From JALOTE01 sp031422195 (GTDB lineage Bacteria; Pseudomonadota; Alphaproteobacteria; Rhizobiales; Rhizobiaceae): a stretch of 35,519 nucleotides of DNA. The position numbers and the translations under genes were made by a program. The notes under the pieces were generated by a model. The model saw only the letters and a program-made list of their open reading frames with translations, did not search any database and was not told the origin of the DNA. This document shows positions 24,890 through 33,616 of the stretch, in pieces (within the stretch, counting starts at the first letter, position 1; every line of letters begins with the position of its first letter). The stretch is taken from positions 1-35,519 of the forward strand of contig JANOPZ010000059.1 of assembly GCA_031422195.1 (NCBI GenBank), read 5' to 3'.

Positions 24890-25708
24890 ATGTCCTTTTG
24901 GATGATGCTCGTGTCTTTTATAAATGCTGCACCAAAACTAGGTAAACCACTGGGATTTTCATTGCCCGCTGGCGGCCATGACCCGTTGCTTGATGACTTG
25001 GCAGGCCGTCATGTCCGTCGTGACGGATCACTTAATTTTGCTTCGGCACTCAGCGATCCGGCATTGGGCCGGTTAGCGATGGTATCGTCTTTTGGCGCTG
25101 ATTCTGCCGTTCTGCTTCACCACATTGCGCAACACAATCCTGATCTTGATGTCTTGTTTATCGATACCGGCAAGCACTTTGCAGAGACGCTGCAATATGG
25201 CGAAACTCTTCGAACCGAGCTGGGCTTGCGCTCTATCCACCATATCCATCCCGATCCAAAACTTGTTGTGGCGGAAGATCCCGACAAAGGTCTTTGGCAA
25301 AAAAATCCGGATTTATGCTGCATGCTTCGGAAAACCTTTCCTTTGCAAGACGCCCTCTCAAATTATAACAGCTGGATCACTGGCCGTAAGCGCTTTCAAG
25401 GCGCAACCAGAGCGGCGCTGCCGTTTTTTGAACGTGACGGTGACCACGTAAAACTCAACCCGCTGGCTAAATGGTCTGCTGACGACATCATCAATTATGC
25501 CAAAAAGCACGATCTGCCGCGTCACCCACTGGTAGCCAAAGGTTATCTGTCAATCGGCTGCGCGCCTTGCACCCGTGCGGTCGAACCGGGCGAAGATGCC
25601 CGCGCCGGCCGCTGGTCTGGCCTTAACAAGGTTGAATGCGGCATTCATTTAGGTCCAGATGCCACCTTTGCCCGCAATGCGCACGCGGTTCATGGTGACG
25701 GCATATAA
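24890..25708 (+). CDS. cysH: assimilatory phosphoadenylyl-/adenylyl-sulfate reductase CysH
   Basis: A 272-residue CysH that reduces activated sulfate to sulfite in cysteine biosynthesis. The PP-loop VSSFGADSAVLLH (65-77), IDTGKHFAETL, ITGRKRFQGATR and the catalytic Cys250 in the C-terminal ECGIH motif are present. Paired cysteines Cys143-Cys144 and Cys224-x2-Cys227 (CC...CAPC) are the ligands of a [4Fe-4S] cluster, so this should be the APS-reductase type rather than the cluster-free PAPS type. The first 40 residues are less conserved, and Met5 or Met6 could also be the start; no good ribosome-binding site is visible. No cysI, cysG or cysDN is adjacent. The 131-bp gap before it (24759-24889) shows no recognisable gene. 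Confidence 0.92.
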   Translation: MSFWMMLVSFINAAPKLGKPLGFSLPAGGHDPLLDDLAGRHVRRDGSLNFASALSDPALGRLAMVSSFGADSAVLLHHIAQHNPDLDVLFIDTGKHFAETLQYGETLRTELGLRSIHHIHPDPKLVVAEDPDKGLWQKNPDLCCMLRKTFPLQDALSNYNSWITGRKRFQGATRAALPFFERDGDHVKLNPLAKWSADDIINYAKKHDLPRHPLVAKGYLSIGCAPCTRAVEPGEDARAGRWSGLNKVECGIHLGPDATFARNAHAVHGDGI

Positions 25709-25717
25709 AACGATCAG

Positions 25718-26620
25718 CTACGCATTGCTGACGATCCAATCTCTGACGCGGCGGGCATTTAACGATAGAGCAAGACCCTTGGGCCATACCACATAGAACG
25801 CATCCCCGGTGCGCATGACGTGGCCCGTCAGTGCAACAATCCGGCCTGATGCAATGTGGTTTTTCACGAGATGTAACCATCCGAGCGCTATGCCTTCCCC
25901 GTCCAGCGCAGCCTGTACGACAGGCAAGTATTCATTGGAGCGAAGTCCGCGTGTGTTGGCGGGCAATGTCACGCCTGCGCTTTGCAGCCATTGCGCCCAG
26001 CTTGCGGCTTTTCGAAATGGTTCGTCTAAATGGGCAAGATGATGAGTGGCCAAATCCAACGGCGAATGCGGCGTGCCTTTGCGCATAAGATAATCGGGGG
26101 AGGCAATGGCAACAATTTCTTCTTCAGCAAATTTTTTGCACTCATAGCGCGACCAATCTTCCGGTCTGCCGCCACGAATGCCGAGTGGAATGTTCTCTAC
26201 GGCAATATTCAAATCGCGGTCCGCGGTATGCAGCCGAATTTCAATTTCCGGCAAATCATGCCGAATTTTCTGCATGCGTGGTACCATCCACAATGTTGCA
26301 AACGCAGTCGATACCGAAAGCGTGACATGGCTTTGCGTTTTGGCAGGTTTAATCTCGGCGATTGATCGACTGATAAGGCCAAGCCCCATTACGCAGTTAT
26401 CGTGCAGTTTGCGCCCGGCCTCTGTCAGCCGCACAGCACGGTGTTCCCGCTCAAACAGTGCTAGTCCAAGTTCATTTTCCAGCGCTTTGATCGCATAAGA
26501 AACTGCGGCCTGTGTCATGCCAAGCTCAACACCCGCCGCGGTAAACGAACTGTGCCGGCCGGCGGCCTCAAACACAACGATACCCCGAAACGAAGGAACA
26601 AGGTGACGAAGACTTTCCAT
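25718..26620 (-). CDS. LysR family transcriptional regulator (GcvA-like)
   Basis: A 300-residue LysR regulator. The N-terminal winged helix-turn-helix reads FEAAGRHSSFTAAGVELGMT then QAAVSYAIKALENELG, followed by LFEREHRAVRLTEAG. The C-terminal effector domain has SVSTAFATLWMVPRM and VVQAALDGEGIALGWLHLV, as in the GcvA/AmpR-like branch. It is divergent from the MttB-like gene with a 93-bp gap (26621-26713), the usual place for LysR binding, so it most likely controls the methylated-amine operon on the plus strand. The inducer is unknown. The stop lies 9 bases from the cysH stop, convergent. Confidence 0.92.
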   Translation of the reverse strand: MESLRHLVPSFRGIVVFEAAGRHSSFTAAGVELGMTQAAVSYAIKALENELGLALFEREHRAVRLTEAGRKLHDNCVMGLGLISRSIAEIKPAKTQSHVTLSVSTAFATLWMVPRMQKIRHDLPEIEIRLHTADRDLNIAVENIPLGIRGGRPEDWSRYECKKFAEEEIVAIASPDYLMRKGTPHSPLDLATHHLAHLDEPFRKAASWAQWLQSAGVTLPANTRGLRSNEYLPVVQAALDGEGIALGWLHLVKNHIASGRIVALTGHVMRTGDAFYVVWPKGLALSLNARRVRDWIVSNA

Positions 26621-26713
26621 AAGTTGAGCTTATGCAAAACATCGTTTTTTTCAAGCGTCACAGATCATGTTCTTTCGCTTAACTTTGAACCTAAATAAGA
26701 CGAAAGGTGGAGT

Positions 26714-28279
26714 ATGGGTGATAATTTAACGGCTTTTCAACCGATGTTAAAAGACCGCCCAAACCGTTCCGGCAGGGCAGGGCGCGCAGTGATGCGTGCG
26801 GCAGGCTTTGCCAGTTTGGGCCGGCCGTTCATCATTCGCAATATTCCAACGTATGATGTGCTTTCCGAAGAAAATCTGACCCGAATTGAGAAGACATCTG
26901 ATCGTATCTTAGCTGAAATAGGCATCGAATTCCGTGATGACCCTGTTGCGCTTGATCATTGGCGGCGTGCCGGTGCAAAAATTGAAGGCGTGCTCGTAAA
27001 GTTTGAGCCGGGGTTGTTACAAGAGGTTTTGAAGACCGCGCCAGCCAAGTTCACCCAATATGCTCGCAATCCAGCCAATAATGTTGAAATCGGGGGCAAA
27101 AGTGTGGTTTTTGCACCCGCTTATGGTTCGCCCTTTGTCATGGATTTGGATAGGGGCCGCCGCTACGGCACAATAGAGGACTTTAGAAACTTCATCAAAT
27201 TGGCACAAAGCTCACCTTGGCTTCACCATTCCGGCGGCACGATTTGCGAACCCGTCGATGTGCCGGTCAACAAGCGCCATTTTGATATGGTCTATAGCCA
27301 TATGAAATATTCAGACCGCGCTTTCATGGGTTCTGTCACATCGGAAAGCCGCGCTGAAGATTCGATAGATATGTGCCGCATTTTGTTTGGCGCTGATTTT
27401 GTAGATAAAAACTGCGTCATTCTTGGTAATGTCAATGTCAACTCACCTTTAGTGTGGGATGCCACGATGACGACGGCTTTGCGTAGCTATGCGCGCGCCA
27501 ACCAAGCCGCCGTGATCGTGCCTTTCATTTTGGGCGGCGCAATGGGGCCAGTCACCAATGCCGGCGCCATTGCGCAAGCGCATGCTGAAACCATGGCAGG
27601 TTGCGCGCTGACACAGCTGGAGCGCAAAGGCGCGCCCGTGATCTACGGTAATTTCCTGTCGTCTATGTCCTTGCGCTCTGGCTCACCTACCTTTGGCACA
27701 CCAGAACCTGCAATCGGATCTATGGTTGTAGGCCAATTGGCGCGTCGTCTAAACCTGCCGCTTCGCTGTTCAGGCAATTTCACGACATCAAAATTGCCTG
27801 ACGCCCATGCTATGACTGAAGGCACCATGTCGATGTTGGCGGCAGTGCATTGCGGCGCAAATTTCGTCTTGCATTCGGCTGGTTTCCTCGATGGGTTGTT
27901 GTCGATGTCCTATGAGAAATTTATGATGGATGCAGATTTTTGCGGTGCGTTGCATACCTATCTTGATGGCATTGTGGTGGATGATAATTCCTTGGCAATG
28001 GATGCATTCACCGAGGTTGGCCCGGGCAGCCACTTTTTCGGCTGCGCCCACACCATGGCCAACTACGAAACCGCATTTTTCGACTCCAGCCTTGCCGACA
28101 ACGAGCCGTTTGAAAAATGGGAAGCAAATGGCAGGTTGGATGCCGCAGCCAGAGCCAACAAGGCATGGAAAAAATCCTTGGCCGACTATGTTGCCCCCGC
28201 ACTTGACGAAAATATCGATGAAGCCTTGCAGGATTATATGATGCGCAAGAAGTCGGAAATGCACGATGCATGGTATTAA
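26714..28279 (+). CDS. trimethylamine methyltransferase (MttB) superfamily protein, non-pyrrolysine
   Basis: A 521-residue MttB-superfamily protein. NIPTYDVLSEENLTRIEKTS at the N-terminus, NNVEIGGKSVVFAPAYGSPF, GGAMGPVTNAGAIAQAHAE and the C-terminal FFGCAHTMANYETAFF are typical blocks of the TIM-barrel family. The reading frame has no internal UAG, so it belongs to the non-pyrrolysine group, whose characterised members demethylate glycine betaine, proline betaine or carnitine with a corrinoid partner. No corrinoid protein is visible here, and the acceptor in aerobic alphaproteobacteria is unresolved. A GGTGGAG ribosome-binding site is next to ATG 26714. It is the first gene of a probable operon with the MDR reductase and the OYE-like flavoprotein. 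Confidence 0.9.
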   Translation: MGDNLTAFQPMLKDRPNRSGRAGRAVMRAAGFASLGRPFIIRNIPTYDVLSEENLTRIEKTSDRILAEIGIEFRDDPVALDHWRRAGAKIEGVLVKFEPGLLQEVLKTAPAKFTQYARNPANNVEIGGKSVVFAPAYGSPFVMDLDRGRRYGTIEDFRNFIKLAQSSPWLHHSGGTICEPVDVPVNKRHFDMVYSHMKYSDRAFMGSVTSESRAEDSIDMCRILFGADFVDKNCVILGNVNVNSPLVWDATMTTALRSYARANQAAVIVPFILGGAMGPVTNAGAIAQAHAETMAGCALTQLERKGAPVIYGNFLSSMSLRSGSPTFGTPEPAIGSMVVGQLARRLNLPLRCSGNFTTSKLPDAHAMTEGTMSMLAAVHCGANFVLHSAGFLDGLLSMSYEKFMMDADFCGALHTYLDGIVVDDNSLAMDAFTEVGPGSHFFGCAHTMANYETAFFDSSLADNEPFEKWEANGRLDAAARANKAWKKSLADYVAPALDENIDEALQDYMMRKKSEMHDAWY

Positions 28280-28295
28280 GTGAGGCACATCAATA

Positions 28296-28382
28296 ATGAA
28301 AATCACCAATAGGCGCGTCACTAATGTCCATGCACCTAGGGGCCACTGCCTGGTCGTGACACGTGATACTAAAACTGTGTAA
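28296..28382 (+). pseudogene. short ORF resembling the N-terminus of an enolase-superfamily dehydratase, possible remnant
   Basis: In the 207-bp gap after the MttB-like gene a 28-codon frame begins MKITNRRVTNVHAPRG and continues HCLVVTRDT before a TAA. The opening K-I-T-x-x-R-V-x-x-V-x-A-P is reminiscent of mandelate racemase/muconate lactonizing enzyme N-termini. Nothing of the rest of such a gene follows. It may be the relic of a deleted gene or chance similarity. Downstream, TGTTGGG (28383-28389) and CCCAACA (28413-28419) form a 7-bp inverted pair with no T-run. Confidence 0.25.
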
Positions 28383-28486
28383 TGTTGGGCGAGGCACCTT
28401 TCTGACCACGGCCCCAACAGCCATTTTCACGATCCGGCAATTCCATGTAGATATCGCACATTGCCGATAAACGAGGGAATTATTAG

Positions 28487-29560
28487 ATGTTGCCAAAACT
28501 GATGACGGCAGTATTGACGACCGGCCATGGCGGCTATGAGGTGCTTCAATATCGCGATGATTTGCGCCGCCCGGAACCGCTTGCTGGCGAAGTGCTCATT
28601 CGCGTTGGCGCAGCTGCAGTTAACAATACCGATATCAACACCCGTATTGGCTGGTATTCAAAATCGGTCAGTACAGCAACGTCAGATGACGCAGCAAGCA
28701 GTGCAGATGATGGGTCATGGAGTGGAATACCATTGGCATTTCCTTTGATCCAAGGCGCCGACATTTGCGGATGCATCGTTGGTGTTGGCGAAAATGTTGA
28801 TGTTTCGCGTATAGGCCAAAGGGTTATTGTGCCAACGATGCAACCTGCGCCGGGCGGCGGACCGTTTGATACTTTTACCGTCGGTTCTGAATGCAATGGC
28901 GGCTTTGCCCAATTTGTTACAATACGCTCGAGCCAAGCCTACCGGATTGAAAGCGATTTAACGGATGTAGAATTGGCGTCATTTCCTTGTGCTTATTCCA
29001 CAGCTGAAAACATGCTTCATCGTGCAGGTGTTAAATCTGGCAATGTCGTGTTTATCACAGGCGCGTCGGGCGGTGTTGGTTCGGCCGCCGTGCAGCTTGC
29101 CAAGCGTAGGGGTGCAATTATTATTGCGCAGTCGGGACACGAAAAGGCAGATGCAATCACCGCGCTAGGCGCATCTAAAGTCGTCGATCGTGATGCTGAT
29201 TTGGTGCGCAAACTCGGCCATGAATCCGTTGATATTGTCATCGACATTGTAGGCGGCGACCGTTGGCCGCCTTTGCTCGACATTCTAAAGCGGGGTGGCA
29301 CTTATGTGGTTTCAGGTGCCATTGCCGGGCCACTGGTCACACTGGATTTACGCACACTTTATTTGAAAGATTTAACATTCTTGGGTTGCACCGCCCAGCA
29401 TCCAGACGTTTTTCAAAATCTGGTCGGCTATATTGAACGCAAGGAAATTCGACCGCTCATTGCCAAGACCTATGCGTTAAGGGACATTGTTTCAGCGCAG
29501 CAGGAATTTCAGCTTAAAAAGCACGTCGGCAAAATCGTGCTTATCGCGCCTCAGGAATAA
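28487..29560 (+). CDS. MDR/zinc-type alcohol dehydrogenase family oxidoreductase (quinone oxidoreductase-like)
   Basis: A 357-residue medium-chain reductase. The N-terminal GroES-like domain includes PLAGEVLIRVGAAAVNNTDI and LIQGADICGCIVGVGENV. The Rossmann domain has TGASGGVGSAAVQLAKRRGA (about 191-210) and DIVIDIVGG. The usual catalytic zinc cysteine is replaced in the NNTDIN segment, as in quinone reductase-like MDRs, so it is probably NADPH-dependent without catalytic zinc. It sits between the MttB-like and OYE-like genes with GAGGGAA before the ATG and 3 bases to the next start, so a role in oxidising an aldehyde or reducing an enone in the same pathway is likely but unproven. Confidence 0.85.
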   Translation: MLPKLMTAVLTTGHGGYEVLQYRDDLRRPEPLAGEVLIRVGAAAVNNTDINTRIGWYSKSVSTATSDDAASSADDGSWSGIPLAFPLIQGADICGCIVGVGENVDVSRIGQRVIVPTMQPAPGGGPFDTFTVGSECNGGFAQFVTIRSSQAYRIESDLTDVELASFPCAYSTAENMLHRAGVKSGNVVFITGASGGVGSAAVQLAKRRGAIIIAQSGHEKADAITALGASKVVDRDADLVRKLGHESVDIVIDIVGGDRWPPLLDILKRGGTYVVSGAIAGPLVTLDLRTLYLKDLTFLGCTAQHPDVFQNLVGYIERKEIRPLIAKTYALRDIVSAQQEFQLKKHVGKIVLIAPQE

Positions 29561-29563
29561 TCG

Positions 29564-31606
29564 ATGTCAACCGATCCCATTCTTCAGCCATACCAGCTCA
29601 AACATTTGACGCTGAAAAACCGTATAATGTCGACATCGCATGAACCGGCCTATTCTGAAGACGGAATGCCAAAAAAGCGTTACCGGCTTTACCATGCAGA
29701 AAAGGCCAAAGGCGGCATTGCGCTGACTATGACTGCAGGGTCGGCAGTCGTCTCACGCGATTCCCCATCGGCTTTCGGCAATTTGCATGCGTGGAGTGAT
29801 GAGATCGTTGGCTGGATGCGCGATGTTGCAGAGAGCTGCCACGAGTATGGCGCTGCTGTAATGATCCAGCTAACGCATCTGGGCCGACGCACCAACTGGA
29901 ACAAGGCCGACTGGTTACCAGTTTTAGCGGCTTCACCCGTTAGAGAACCTGCCCATCGTGCCTTCCCGAAAGAGGCCGAAGATTGGGATATTGATCGGAT
30001 CATTCAAGATTACGCTGATGCTGCTGCCCGCATGAAAGAAGCTGGCCTTGATGGCATTGAATTTGAAGCCTACGGGCATTTAATGGATGGGTTTTGGTCG
30101 CCCAAAACCAATTTGCGCGAGGATTTATTTGGCGGGGTTTTGGAAAACCGCCTACGTTTTTCAAACTTGGTTTTGGCAGCTGTTCGCAAGTCAGTTGGTC
30201 CTGATTTTCTGGTTGGAATCCGTATGGTTGCCGATGAAGATTGGGATGGCGGCTTAACCAAAGCCGAAGGTATTGAGATTGCAAAACGGTTAACGCAATC
30301 GGGCCAAGTTGATTTCCTCAATATCATCCGTGGTCACATTGAGCATGACGCGCCTTTAACCAAACTCATTCCAATTCAAGGCATGGCAGCAAATCCGCAC
30401 CTTGATTTTGCCGGTGAGGTGCGTGCCGCAACAAAATTCCCCACCTTCCACGCCGCGCGTATTGCCGATATTGCAACCGCCCGCCATGCCATTACCGCTG
30501 GCAAACTGGATATGGTAGGCATGACGCGCGCCCATATTGCCGACCCGCATATTGTCGCCAAAGTTATGCGCGGTGACGAGCATCGTATCCGGCCATGTGT
30601 TGGTGCAACCTACTGCCTCGACCGAATATATGAAGGGGGTGAAGCCCTGTGTATTCATAATGCGGCAACAGGCCGTGAAGGCACAATGCCGCACAATATT
30701 GAGCGGGCAGTTGACGCCGGCAAGAACTGCTTGGTGGTTGGCGCAGGGCCGGCAGGGCTTGAGGCTGCTCGCATTTTGGCTGAACGTGGTCATAAGGTTA
30801 CTGTGCTCGAAGCCACCGGCGCTGCTGGCGGACAGGTCAATCTTCTCACCCGCAATTTGCGCCGTAAAGAAATGAAGGGTATTATTGACTGGCGCATTGC
30901 TGAACTTGAACGCCTTGGCGTAACAACGAAGTTTAACGTCTGGGCAGAAACCGCCGATGTGCTGGCCTATCGCCCCGATATTGTTGTGATTGCGACCGGC
31001 GGTGTGCCACAAAACCCGCCGCTTATCGCAGGCGACGATCTTGTGACATCAAGTTGGGACATTTTATCAGGCATGATTAAGCCTGCTGAAAATGTGCTTT
31101 TCTATGACGATCACGGCGGCCATCAAGGCATGAGCGCGGTAGAGTTGATTGCAAGCGGCGGCGCGAAACTGGAACTTGTTACACCTGAGCGCTTTTTTGC
31201 GCCCGAAATGGGTGGCATGAATTTGGTGCCCTATATGAAAGTGCTTCAAGAAAAGAACGTGTTAATCACAATCCAGACACGGCTGATATCGGTACGCCGT
31301 GAGGGCAACGGGCTGGTTGCAGTTCTCGGTTCGGCCTATGCACCAGAGTGGAATGTTGAACGGCATGTTGACCAAGTGGTCGTTGAACACGGCACATTGC
31401 CAAATGCCGAGCTGTATTTTGCCCTCAAACCATTATCTAAAAACCTTGGTGCAATCGATTACAACGCGCTTGCAGACGGCGGTGTGTTAATGCCCGAACG
31501 TAACCCCAGCGGAGCGTTCTTCCTGTGCCGCATCGGCGATGCGATTGCCTCGCGCAATATTCATGCATCGATTTATGATGGGCTGAGATATGGGATCAGG
31601 GTGTAA
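29564..31606 (+). CDS. OYE-like NADH:flavin oxidoreductase / trimethylamine dehydrogenase-type demethylase (N-methylproline demethylase-like)
   Basis: A 680-residue two-part flavoprotein. Residues 1-340 form an Old Yellow Enzyme TIM barrel (LKHLTLKNRIMSTSHEP, MIQLTHLGRR, FEAYGHLMDGFWSP). Residues 385-680 form a two-nucleotide-binding domain with VVGAGPAGLEAARILAERG and VIATGG. Size and order match trimethylamine dehydrogenase, 2,4-dienoyl-CoA reductase and stachydrine/N-methylproline demethylases, which remove N-methyl groups oxidatively. The linker that normally carries C-x2-C-x3-C-x11-C reads C345-V-G-A348-T-Y-C351 and C363, so the second cysteine is missing and that loop is one residue shorter. 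The gene context (MttB-like gene, LysR) supports a methylated-amine or betaine substrate. Confidence 0.85.
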   Translation: MSTDPILQPYQLKHLTLKNRIMSTSHEPAYSEDGMPKKRYRLYHAEKAKGGIALTMTAGSAVVSRDSPSAFGNLHAWSDEIVGWMRDVAESCHEYGAAVMIQLTHLGRRTNWNKADWLPVLAASPVREPAHRAFPKEAEDWDIDRIIQDYADAAARMKEAGLDGIEFEAYGHLMDGFWSPKTNLREDLFGGVLENRLRFSNLVLAAVRKSVGPDFLVGIRMVADEDWDGGLTKAEGIEIAKRLTQSGQVDFLNIIRGHIEHDAPLTKLIPIQGMAANPHLDFAGEVRAATKFPTFHAARIADIATARHAITAGKLDMVGMTRAHIADPHIVAKVMRGDEHRIRPCVGATYCLDRIYEGGEALCIHNAATGREGTMPHNIERAVDAGKNCLVVGAGPAGLEAARILAERGHKVTVLEATGAAGGQVNLLTRNLRRKEMKGIIDWRIAELERLGVTTKFNVWAETADVLAYRPDIVVIATGGVPQNPPLIAGDDLVTSSWDILSGMIKPAENVLFYDDHGGHQGMSAVELIASGGAKLELVTPERFFAPEMGGMNLVPYMKVLQEKNVLITIQTRLISVRREGNGLVAVLGSAYAPEWNVERHVDQVVVEHGTLPNAELYFALKPLSKNLGAIDYNALADGGVLMPERNPSGAFFLCRIGDAIASRNIHASIYDGLRYGIRV

Positions 31607-31626
31607 ACCTTTGTGCATTGACGCCG

Positions 31627-31665
31627 CGGCCCGCTGAAATTTACGAACCGGCGGGCCGTCTTCTT
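31627..31665 (+). terminator. terminator-like hairpin after the OYE-like gene
   Basis: CGGCCCGC (31627-31634) pairs perfectly with GCGGGCCG (31651-31658) across a 16-base loop and is followed by TCTTCTTTG. It lies 21 bases after the OYE-like stop, in the 158-bp convergent gap before the alpha-glucosidase stop. The rest of the gap (31666-31764) shows no gene. Confidence 0.5.
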
Positions 31666-31764
31666 TGACAATCTCGGGACACCAAGGCCTCTGGCAAACT
31701 GATAAACCACGCCCAGGGTTTCAGTTTGTCTCTGCCGGTTTGTGCGTGAATTTGGCTGCAAACT

Positions 31765-33411
31765 TCAAATCGTGAGCGTGCCGAAAAATGCCTGAAGCGG
31801 CCCAAGCTTGACAGTTCGGCTTCCCATTTCGTAACTAAAACTTGGCGCTAAAATTGGCTCAAGCATAGCCCCGTCGGGGATTAACCACTTTGCGGCCTTA
31901 TCACTAAGGTTGAAAAGACACAGAGTTTTTGTGTCACCAAGACTGCGCTCAAACGCCAAAACATCCGGCCCGCTGCGCCAGAATTTTATGTCGCCTGTTA
32001 TGATTTCAATTTGCTGTTTACGAAACGCCAAAAACGCCTTGTAATGCTCAAACACCGAGCCATCAGCGTCTGTTTGTGTCGATGCGGCATTGGCACTGTG
32101 TTGTGCGGGTATCGGCAGCCACGTGCGGTTGGCTTTTGAGAATCCGGCATTGGGCTTGTCATTTTCCCATGGCATTGGCGTGCGGCAACCATCGCGGCCT
32201 TTGTATTCGGGCCAAAACGCAATAGCAGCCGGGTCTGTTAAATCCTCAAATTTTATGTCGGCTTCAGTAAGGCCAAGCTCTTCGCCCTGATAAAGGCAAA
32301 TCGAACCGCGCAAGCTGAGCAAAAGACTGGCCGCCAATTTGGCAAGCTGTGTTCTGTCTGCAATATCTTTGCCAAACCGCGACATGTGGCGAATGACATC
32401 ATGGTTGGAAAACGCCCAGCACGGCCAAGCATGTTCATCGCCAAAAGCTGCTGCTGCTTTGGCAAAATCATTGATGCAATTGCGGTAGTGGTCTGGGCTG
32501 AAAATTGGCCCCAACATGTCAAATGAATAGCACATATGCAGGCGGTCGCCGCCCGATGTATATTCCGCCATGGTTTTCAACGATCGGCTTTCATCACCCA
32601 CTTCACCGACGGCTGCGCGGTTGTCGAACTCGTTCAACAGTGCGCGAAAGCGGGTCAGAAATGCGATGTTTTCAGGCCGGGTTTTATCGAACAAATGCTG
32701 CTGGTGCCCATAAGGGTTGACCGCAGGCAATTCACCATCAGCCAAATCAACACCCGGATTATCGCGCAAGCGTTTGTCATGGACATAATAATTGACGGTA
32801 TCCAAGCGAAACCCGTCAACGCCGCGTTTGAGCCAAAACCGTGCTGCTTCCAACACAGCATCTTGAACCTCTATGTTGTGAAAATTCAAATCAGGCTGGG
32901 ACGCCAAAAAATGATGCAAGTAATATTGGCGGCGGCCTGAATGCCAGCTCCACGCCGAACCGCCAAACACCGATTGCCAATTGGTCGGCGGATCACCAGC
33001 AGGCTTGGCATCGGCCCATACGAACCAATCTGCTTTGTCATTTATCCGCGAGGCTTTGCTTGTCACAAACCATGGGTGCTGGTCTGAGGTGTGCGAAATA
33101 ACTTGGTCAATCATAACTTTCAGACCGAGTGCATGGGCCTTTGTAATGACAGCGTCAAAATCATCTAACGTGCCGAAAAGCGGGTCAACATTGCAATAAT
33201 CGGCAACATCATAACCCATATCTTTCATCGGGGACGTAAAAAACGGCGACAACCAAACAGCGTCAACGCCAAGCGCAGCCACATAATCCAGCCGCTCAAC
33301 GATGCCGTTCAAATCACCAATGCCATCACCATTGCTGTCTTGAAACGACCGAGGATAGATTTGATAAATGACAGCGCCGCGCCACCAATCTGCTTGCACG
33401 TTTTGTGTCAT
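31765..33411 (-). CDS. GH13 alpha-glucosidase
   Basis: A 548-residue glycoside hydrolase family 13 protein of the oligo-1,6-glucosidase/alpha-glucosidase group. It opens WWRGAVIYQIYPRSFQDSNG, and the conserved blocks give the catalytic triad: nucleophile Asp204 (GFRLDTVNYY), general acid Glu270 (AAVGEVGDE) and Asp338 (FSNHDVIRH). It hydrolyses terminal alpha-glucosides such as maltose, sucrose or trehalulose. There is no signal peptide, so it acts in the cytoplasm on imported sugars. In rhizobia such enzymes (AglA) usually belong to an aglEFGAK transport operon, but here the gene stands alone. It is divergent from the aldo/keto reductase. Confidence 0.93.
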   Translation of the reverse strand: MTQNVQADWWRGAVIYQIYPRSFQDSNGDGIGDLNGIVERLDYVAALGVDAVWLSPFFTSPMKDMGYDVADYCNVDPLFGTLDDFDAVITKAHALGLKVMIDQVISHTSDQHPWFVTSKASRINDKADWFVWADAKPAGDPPTNWQSVFGGSAWSWHSGRRQYYLHHFLASQPDLNFHNIEVQDAVLEAARFWLKRGVDGFRLDTVNYYVHDKRLRDNPGVDLADGELPAVNPYGHQQHLFDKTRPENIAFLTRFRALLNEFDNRAAVGEVGDESRSLKTMAEYTSGGDRLHMCYSFDMLGPIFSPDHYRNCINDFAKAAAAFGDEHAWPCWAFSNHDVIRHMSRFGKDIADRTQLAKLAASLLLSLRGSICLYQGEELGLTEADIKFEDLTDPAAIAFWPEYKGRDGCRTPMPWENDKPNAGFSKANRTWLPIPAQHSANAASTQTDADGSVFEHYKAFLAFRKQQIEIITGDIKFWRSGPDVLAFERSLGDTKTLCLFNLSDKAAKWLIPDGAMLEPILAPSFSYEMGSRTVKLGPLQAFFGTLTI

Positions 33412-33583
33412 TTATTTCCCCGCTTACTGGCCGAACTGGTGCGCAAAGAAGCTCTATCGTACGCGTGCTTGCTTGTGAACAACGTGACCTTTCAGAAATA
33501 ACTCTTTTGAAACTGTAGCGCCGTTAAAATTACTATGAATTCGCCCGGTAAGGGCTTGCGCATTTCCGTTTGAAGGTTGCAGA

Positions 33584-33600
33584 TTGAAAACATATTTCAA
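33584..33600. promoter_or_regulatory. inverted repeat upstream of the aldo/keto reductase
   Basis: TTGAAA-ACATA-TTTCAA is a perfect 6-bp inverted repeat ending 16 bases before the start at 33617, within the 205-bp divergent gap (33412-33616). It may be an operator; TTGAAG upstream with a 17-base spacer to TATTTC could be the promoter. Nothing else is recognised in the gap. Confidence 0.3.
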
Positions 33601-33616
33601 CTCGTAATTTACCCAC

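Noticed and set aside
26714..28279. Pyrrolysine-containing MttB
   Set aside because: The frame is continuous with no internal UAG codon, so it belongs to the non-pyrrolysine branch.
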